A stretch of 15,083 nucleotides of DNA from positions 1 to 15,083 of the forward strand of contig WRMT01000038.1 of NCBI GenBank assembly GCA_009777005.1, in the 5' to 3' direction. This document shows positions 13,501 through 15,083 of this stretch, piece by piece. The DNA comes from Methanobrevibacter sp. GTDB taxonomy: Archaea; Methanobacteriota; Methanobacteria; Methanobacteriales; Methanobacteriaceae. The notes under the pieces are model-generated. The model was not told the DNA's origin, ran no database searches, and saw only the letters and a program-made list of their open reading frames with translations. The stretch's first letter is position 1. The number at the start of each line of letters is the position of its first letter. A program made the position numbers and the translations under genes.

Positions 13501-14867
13501 TATTCAATTATCCAACAAATATCACAGGACATCTCCTAGATCAATTTGCTAGACCTGTTGTTGGCGGAACAATAACTTTCATAGTTGATGGAATAATTGT
13601 AGGAGCTAATATTACTAATGCTCAGGGTATAGCTATTTATAGCTTTACTCCAGGACCTAATCCTGCAACTTATATTATTGAAGCGGTTTATGGTGGTAAT
13701 AGTACTTACTTAGGATCTAATGATGTTATTTCTTTACAATCTAGAGATATGGGAACTCAAATTATAATTCCTGAGATTACTACTAAGCCATATCGTAACA
13801 GTGAAATTCCAATTACTCTTCTTAATGAATTTGGTACTCCAATACCTGGTGAAATTATTAGGGTAATTATTGATGGTGTTGAACATAATCTCACTACAAA
13901 TGTTAATGGAATAGCTTATCTCTATCATAGTCCTGTAGATGCTAATCCTCTTAGTATTGAAGCGGAATTTATTGGAAATCCATTATTAAGGCGTAGTGAA
14001 GAAATTGGTATTTTAAATGTTGAAAAACTTCTAACAACAATTGCTTTAGAAAATATTGTTGTAACAACTATTGATGAGACTTCATTTACTGCAACACTAA
14101 AAGATGAAGATGGAGCTCTTTTAGCTAATGTTGAAGTAGATATTTACATTGATGGTGAGTATCTTGGTTCTTTTGAAACTGATTCCTATGGTAGAATCTA
14201 TGTTACTGGTGAACCATTAGCTAAAGGTTCTTATACTATTACAGCAGCTTTTCCAGGTTTAGGTAATGTATGGGCAGAAACTTCTTCTGAAAGTTCTTTA
14301 ACTGTTCGTCCTCTTAAAACCACTGTAACTGTTTCAACCATTCAAAATCCAAATGAAACCTCTACTTTCATTGCAAAACTTTACGATGAGTTTAATAAGC
14401 CTTTAGCTAATAAGATAGTCCTATTCTTCCTTGATGGTGTTTTCATTGGATTGGCTGAAACTGATTCTAATGGTGTTGCTAGATTGAATTATTCCTTTAC
14501 TCCTGAAGGTAGTATTGTTGCCGAGTTCCTTGGTGATAGTATTTACCGTGAGTCTCTTGATAATCGTCCTTTCGATGCTTTACTATTAAACAATAAAACA
14601 AATACTAATACAAATACTAGTACTAAAACTAATTCTACAATTGGTAAAAATACTAGTAATGATAAAAACTCTACAACTAATGGTATTGGTTTTGATTCTA
14701 TTGTTGAAAGTGAAACAAAAGATATAAGTGATATAGCTAGTGACAAGGGTAATAATAAGTCTATTCCATCTTTAACTATGTTAAAATCTGGTAATCCAAT
14801 AGCTATGGTATTAATATGCTTATTAGCTATTTTATTAATTGGATTTAGACGCAAAAGGAAAAATTAG
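4440..14867 (+). CDS. giant adhesin-like surface protein with beta-helix, DUF11 and Ig-like repeats, 3475 aa
   Basis: This is a secreted, membrane-anchored protein of the methanogen adhesin-like class, probably displayed on the pseudomurein cell surface and used to bind other cells or host material; the ligand is unknown. Order by residue: signal peptide (1-30), Cys-rich segment (31-54), short beta-helix (78-177), Ig-like module (178-250), Asn/Thr linker (252-262), main right-handed beta-helix (292 to about 1040, with YYVSPTG at its start and WWG at its end), two Ig-like modules (1140-1335), thirteen DUF11 repeats (1336 to about 2910), five Ig-like modules (2917-3381), Asn/Thr linker, and membrane helix plus RRKRKN tail (3454-3475). 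N-X-S/T sequons are dense throughout, so heavy N-glycosylation is likely. I see no transglutaminase or protease domain and no pseudomurein-binding repeat. A strong ribosome binding site fixes the start, and the frame is intact, so the gene is probably in use. Confidence 0.96.
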   Translation: MKRDNKLKVKVALAIAIALLFFSCLQSAAACETCDSSSKCTECSNCLDCTCESCNLIGSTGKENSLSISQISNDSTLSLGDGIHRDFVKVSIDKDITIKGNGLNDSIIYIDSDDVAFHVLGGNTLKLYNLTIISNFIYSDDEIANYTSLINLFNGSISGSGTVVFENCKFINNKQTDVVVTVNASSIYSSNRATFTAFVTDSNGNNVDGDVAFYINNQFSGRVGLVNGVATYGLNVLNGNYTVHVSYIGNENTNTNINTNTNLKISQNQISFTVASLIQALSVSLPTTGTIYYVSPTGLDTNTGTFDAPKQTIGAAYSAGNLAGQNVFSIIVQQGTYSGTGNQALSIARNVTIIGNDTSGTVTITPGSNIFATVSAGTASAWRNVNFYNMNLTGGTGTSSGYITIGSYCVVNVDSVEFKSITSGKTIRSTGGNVNLTVNNSQFINITGSGSGITIELTGGSTSGAGTGRLVVNNSVFVNVTGSGVGAIIRNLASYGPIEIYNSSFTNAKQNTATHGGIFCTGGNYFVVADTNFTNVTGANDGGVLYSHAADVHNFTNVIFTDCTSSGRGGAITTSTSTILNIKNCTFNNNVAGTNGGAIVASGGTFNIMDSRFNNNVAGTTGGAIDTSSTVNINNTNFTNNNATQRGGAISTSGGTTNVNNSIFRANFVSGNGAYGGALAATTGTINNYNSEFVNNSARNTTDTASYGGAAGVNGANAVINLINCTVHGNWAVYGGAFGAGASGGRINVINNTAIYNNHALRYGGVAGLSSAGTIIIENSVIYNNSADAYGGAFGANGGTINVTNSEINNNNAGDFGGAVGVNGTAGVINILDSFMLDNIAVNFGGAVGATGGTVNVRSSTLKRNRANGTTGYGGAIGLTTGNINVYDSNFINNSAVTYGGAVGVPTSGNFYANNSNFTDNVAGTYGGAIGSAAGVNITYCIFTNNRAGTFGGGVAAMAGTTVANSILSCQFEYNYAGDLGYGVYAANRLTANYNRFFNNTDADGNFNQTIWTNTAQSSNVNIDYNWWGENNHLAVGNLPNNYVVIDLDTVNYGLYNGSAHYTYTIQLNTTDSNFNVSRLPPFFGEARFTVPSYNTSFSAHLNGTIVSVAFIAEAYHQGYFRVDNEYIDFNVTTNSSPTVNLTVNLGTASGKYKDNVTLTANYTDNGGFAVAGLVVDFYVAGQYIGTNTTTANGIVYHSYTVASAGNLNYTVEYNGSNKNYNPVNGSTILNFQRLDTYIVVNNVVYGNSTVPVRLNATIYDEWNETVGNLTLDFYGISGGYYTYAVSDSSGEALAYYAFPVTGNYTWYAVFEGNGNYTSSNSSTTSIGKAEISPIVNLTINNYSNVTSAVNFGDYVTYTITVTNHGPDIATNVLVLDSLNSSLILQSVTATFGTFNNITGLWSIANISVNSTVTLTIVVRVNGTGNISNLANITSVDQPNLGVYSSSALISVSNAVNLSIVKSSNTTNAGYGDLVTYIINVTNYGPNIANDVFVVDELDYRLVFINSSTTIGTYNNVTGLWSIPSLAIGESGILTMVVRINGTGNISNLANITNVTEFDLGNGTNTSNIDVTVPSTVNLTISKTSNVTGTVAVGDLVTYTITVTNHGPDNATGVNVTDKLVSSLLLLNAAANIGTYDSNAGVWTIGNLAFGETARLYINVSIIGTGNIVNTASVSVNEVNLGNNSTSGVTLTVPSTVNLTISKTSNASANVGFGDEITYTIAVGNLGPDNATGVVVSDVLDPRLVFVNANAVNGNYSINGNLLTWNIDNLNIGSIATLNITVRINGTGNIVNIANVIVNQENIGDNNTNGSSNGTNFTVASTVNLTIVKSSNASSNANYLDLVTYTINVTNHGPDNATGLFIFDELDDRLVLLSASANIGTYNNISSLWTIENLISGESAILTMVVRINGTGNIANIANIATLDEVNLGNNSTNSSVNITVPSTVNLTVSKTSNVTGIVAVGDLVTYTVTVTNHGPDNATGVNVTDKLVSSLLLVNAATTIGNYNNNTGVWTIGNLAFGETATMYINVSIIGTGNIVNTASVSVNEVNIGNSSTNSTVTLTVPSSVNITISKISNASANVLYNDMISYTITVHNYGPDNATGVYVIDEIDYRLAYLSHIASSGNYTVANGVWIIENLNVGSSATLTINVRINGTGNIVNIANITVNQDNIGENTTDGNSNGTNFTVPSTVNLTIVKSTNGSTNASYGDIVTYTINVTNHGPDNATGVFVIDEIDYRLAVLDVIVNIGSYNTLTGLWDIGTISASESAILIITVRINGTGNIANVANLTAFNEDVNLNETNSSTVDITVPKTVNLTISKTSNVTGMDVGVGDLVTYIINVTNLGPDNATGVNVTDILSNRLLFLGSSSNIGSYNNNTGLWTIGNLNLGETATLYINVSVIGTGNIVNIANLSVNEVNLGNDSTNSSTSFSINSTVNLTISKSSNASLTVSYNDIIVYTIVVKNNGPDNATGVLVIDELDHRLAYISHSPSLGTYNVVNGQWIIGDLNAGSTATLTITVRVNGTGNIVNIANLSVDQNNIGENGTDGSSNSTNFTIASTVNLTIVKTSNASVNASYGDIVTYTINVTNFGPDNATGVFVRDELDSRLILLAASWNMGNYNNLTGVWNIPTIVAGESAILTLTVRLNGTGHIVNIANITAFAEEVNLNETNTSTVDITVPLTANVTVTKFSNITGNVTVGTTVLYTIRVTNNGPDNATGVIVTDVLDSRLSFISASSSSYNPVTGLWSIGNLNVGETLELNITVSVSGTGEIVNVANVSINEVNIGNNSTNGNNSTVNVPASVNISISKNSNVTTAIVGDFLSYTIMVVNNGPDNATGLVIIDVLDSRLTYLSASLSSYNVANGHWTIGNLAINQSMTLTINVRVNGTGNIPNVALVTVNQENIGSENASSIPLGADHIPTFISVENITQNATMPFTINGNLTSANGWTVNGFVNITINGTVYYVQVTNGKFSLTLNYDVYGLYDNLIVEYFGDAAFAPSNTNGWLNILPLATTTTVDTATALIFNYPTNITGHLLDQFARPVVGGTITFIVDGIIVGANITNAQGIAIYSFTPGPNPATYIIEAVYGGNSTYLGSNDVISLQSRDMGTQIIIPEITTKPYRNSEIPITLLNEFGTPIPGEIIRVIIDGVEHNLTTNVNGIAYLYHSPVDANPLSIEAEFIGNPLLRRSEEIGILNVEKLLTTIALENIVVTTIDETSFTATLKDEDGALLANVEVDIYIDGEYLGSFETDSYGRIYVTGEPLAKGSYTITAAFPGLGNVWAETSSESSLTVRPLKTTVTVSTIQNPNETSTFIAKLYDEFNKPLANKIVLFFLDGVFIGLAETDSNGVARLNYSFTPEGSIVAEFLGDSIYRESLDNRPFDALLLNNKTNTNTNTSTKTNSTIGKNTSNDKNSTTNGIGFDSIVESETKDISDIASDKGNNKSIPSLTMLKSGNPIAMVLICLLAILLIGFRRKRKN
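4530..4601 (+). other. Cys-rich mature N-terminus of the adhesin
   Basis: Cysteines at residues 31, 34, 40, 43, 46, 49, 51 and 54 give eight in 24 residues, including two CxxC-type steps around acidic and Ser/Thr residues (CETC, CTEC, CESC). The rest of the exported protein has only about eight further Cys, all in the beta-helix parts. It could form disulfides, bind a metal or link protein chains. Confidence 0.8.
4671..5190 (+). other. short beta-helix piece plus first Ig-like module
   Basis: Residues 78-177 read like pectin-lyase-fold rungs (ITIKGNGLNDSIIYI, LKLYNLTIISN, FENCKFINNK). Residues 178-250 are an Ig-like module of the bacterial Ig type, with VTVNAS at its start, an FYINNQFSGRV hairpin and an NGNYTVHVSYIGN end. 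Confidence 0.65.
5193..5225 (+). repeat. AATACT hexanucleotide repeat coding for an Asn/Thr linker
   Basis: Five to six copies of AATACT (one reading AATATT) encode alternating Asn and Thr between the first Ig-like module and the main beta-helix. The 6-bp unit keeps frame when copies are gained or lost, so length change would alter linker reach and not switch the gene off. A related linker occurs at 14598-14636. Confidence 0.7.
5313..7550 (+). other. main right-handed beta-helix domain
   Basis: It starts with YYVSPTGLDTNTGTFDAP (residues 292-309), the familiar opening of parallel beta-helix surface proteins. From residue 568 to about 985 there are about fifteen coils of roughly 30 residues marked by GGA(I/V/F/L) and (N/S)-x-F-x-NN, resembling Chlamydia polymorphic membrane protein repeats. 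It closes with NWWGENN (residues 1026-1032), a common cap in these proteins. In enzymes this fold can bind or cleave polysaccharides; I see no clear catalytic site, so binding or a structural role is more likely. Confidence 0.8.
7857..8444 (+). other. two Ig-like modules before the DUF11 array
   Basis: Residues 1140-1233 and 1234-1335 each have the pattern of an opening strand (VNLTVNLG; TYIVVNNVVYGN), a VDFYVAGQ/LDFYGISG hairpin and a closing YTVEYNGSNKNY/YAVFEGNGNY strand. They probably act as rigid spacers between the beta-helix and the repeat stalk. Confidence 0.65.
8445..13170 (+). repeat. thirteen DUF11 repeats, four copies of a three-repeat unit
   Basis: Each repeat of about 120-126 residues opens with VNLTI-(S/V)K-(T/S)SN, then GDxVTYTIxVTNHGPDNATG, a WxIxNL segment, and NGTGNI or IGTGNI (PF01345, also called B_ant_repeat). 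Repeats begin at 8445, 8805, 9168, 9528, 9906, 10272, 10635, 11007, 11373, 11739, 12111, 12477 and 12837. From repeat 2 on they cycle through types C, A, B: C has ESAIL, A has GETAxLYINVS and IGTG, B has NQxNIGxNxTxGxSN. Copies of the same type are spaced 1098-1107 bp. The array probably forms an extended, glycosylated stalk that lifts the beta-helix from the surface. Confidence 0.9.
13188..14583 (+). other. five C-terminal Ig-like modules
   Basis: Modules of 89-96 residues begin near 13188, 13455, 13743, 14022 and 14307. Each has a start rich in Thr/Val, a (L/F)-DxFxxP region followed by a VDGxxxG hairpin, an aromatic (S/T)-xNG turn and a closing (A/V)xFxGxxxY strand. This is typical of the bacterial Ig-like groups used as stalk modules near the membrane end of surface proteins. 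They carry fewer Asn and Thr than the DUF11 array. Confidence 0.75.
14598..14690 (+). repeat. Asn/Thr/Ser-rich linker from AATACN repeats
   Basis: AAT-AC(A/T) triplet pairs at 14598-14636 encode alternating Asn/Thr, followed by more Asn, Ser, Thr and Lys. The low-complexity segment lies between the last Ig-like module and the membrane anchor, where a flexible stretch could span the cell wall. Confidence 0.65.
14793..14867 (+). other. C-terminal membrane anchor of the adhesin
   Basis: SGNPIAMVLICLLAILLIGF is followed by RRKRKN and the stop. The order of a GNP motif, a hydrophobic helix and a basic tail is the general shape of sorting signals read by sortase or archaeosortase enzymes, but no such enzyme is encoded in this window. 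Simple membrane anchoring is the minimal reading. Confidence 0.8.
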
Positions 14868-14878
14868 TATTTTTTTAT

Positions 14879-14917
14879 AGGATTTTTATTTTTAAATCCT
14901 TTTTTTATTTTTTTTTA
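14879..14917 (+). terminator. terminator of the adhesin gene
   Basis: AGGATTT (14879-14885) and AAATCCT (14894-14900) form a perfect 7-bp stem with an 8-base loop, followed by a nearly unbroken T-run to 14917. It starts 12 bases after the stop codon. More T-runs follow, including a copy of TTTTTTTAAACTTATTTTT near 14962, which could act as a backup. Confidence 0.75.
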
Positions 14918-15083
14918 AACTTATTTTTTTCAATTAGTTAATAATATTCAATTTTGAAAATTTTTTTTAAACTTATTTTTATATGATTGGAAAAAATGTT
15001 TTTATAAATGATTTTTTTTTAATTTTTTTTTATCTTTTTTTACTAATTTAAGTCTTTATAATCATTTATTATTTGATTTATAT

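Noticed and set aside
14598..14690. On/off phase variation through the linker repeats
   Set aside because: The repeat unit is 6 bp, so changes keep the reading frame. No long homopolymer suited to frameshifting was seen within the adhesin gene.

Overview
The window looks archaeal and most likely comes from a gut-type Methanobacteriales methanogen (Methanobrevibacter-like; Methanosphaera cannot be excluded). The evidence is the very AT-rich DNA, ribosome binding sites complementary to the archaeal 16S 3' end (AAAGGAGG, AGGAGTGAT), TTTATATA-type promoter boxes, T-run terminators, and above all one giant secreted protein with the domain set of the methanogen 'adhesin-like proteins'. The genus is inferred from these features and was not tested by any search.

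Layout. Bases 1-433 hold one small hypothetical gene. Bases 434-1678 are mostly non-coding but contain two possible decayed gene fragments (935-1063 on +, 1228-1344 on -), hairpins, and a clean four-copy 19-bp tandem repeat (1461-1536). Bases 1679-2551 encode a full-length Rpn/PD-(D/E)XK-type nuclease ('transposase family' protein, PF12784-like) whose annotated GTG start lies inside its own Shine-Dalgarno sequence. Bases 2552-4371 are a 1.8-kb gene-free stretch with several unrelated repeat families, overlapping palindromes and hairpins. Bases 4440-14867 encode a 3475-residue adhesin-like surface protein, ended by a clear hairpin plus T-run terminator.

The giant protein reads, from N to C: signal peptide; a cluster of 8 cysteines in 24 residues at the predicted mature N-terminus; a short beta-helix piece; an Ig-like module; an Asn/Thr linker; a large right-handed beta-helix with about 15 GGA(I/V/F) coils; two Ig-like modules; thirteen DUF11 repeats; five Ig-like modules; a second Asn/Thr linker; and a single membrane helix with a basic tail. 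The DUF11 block is a higher-order array: repeats 2-13 are four copies of an ordered three-repeat unit of about 1.1 kb.

Expression logic. A 23-codon leader ORF with its own strong ribosome binding site ends in an ATGA overlap with the adhesin start, so the adhesin may be translationally coupled to a leader peptide. Upstream of it, three degenerate copies of a 121-123-bp module, two of them opening with TATA-like sequence, may be tandem promoters or an operator region. This leader plus repeat-rich control region, attached to a giant modular adhesin, is the best candidate in the window for something not yet described.
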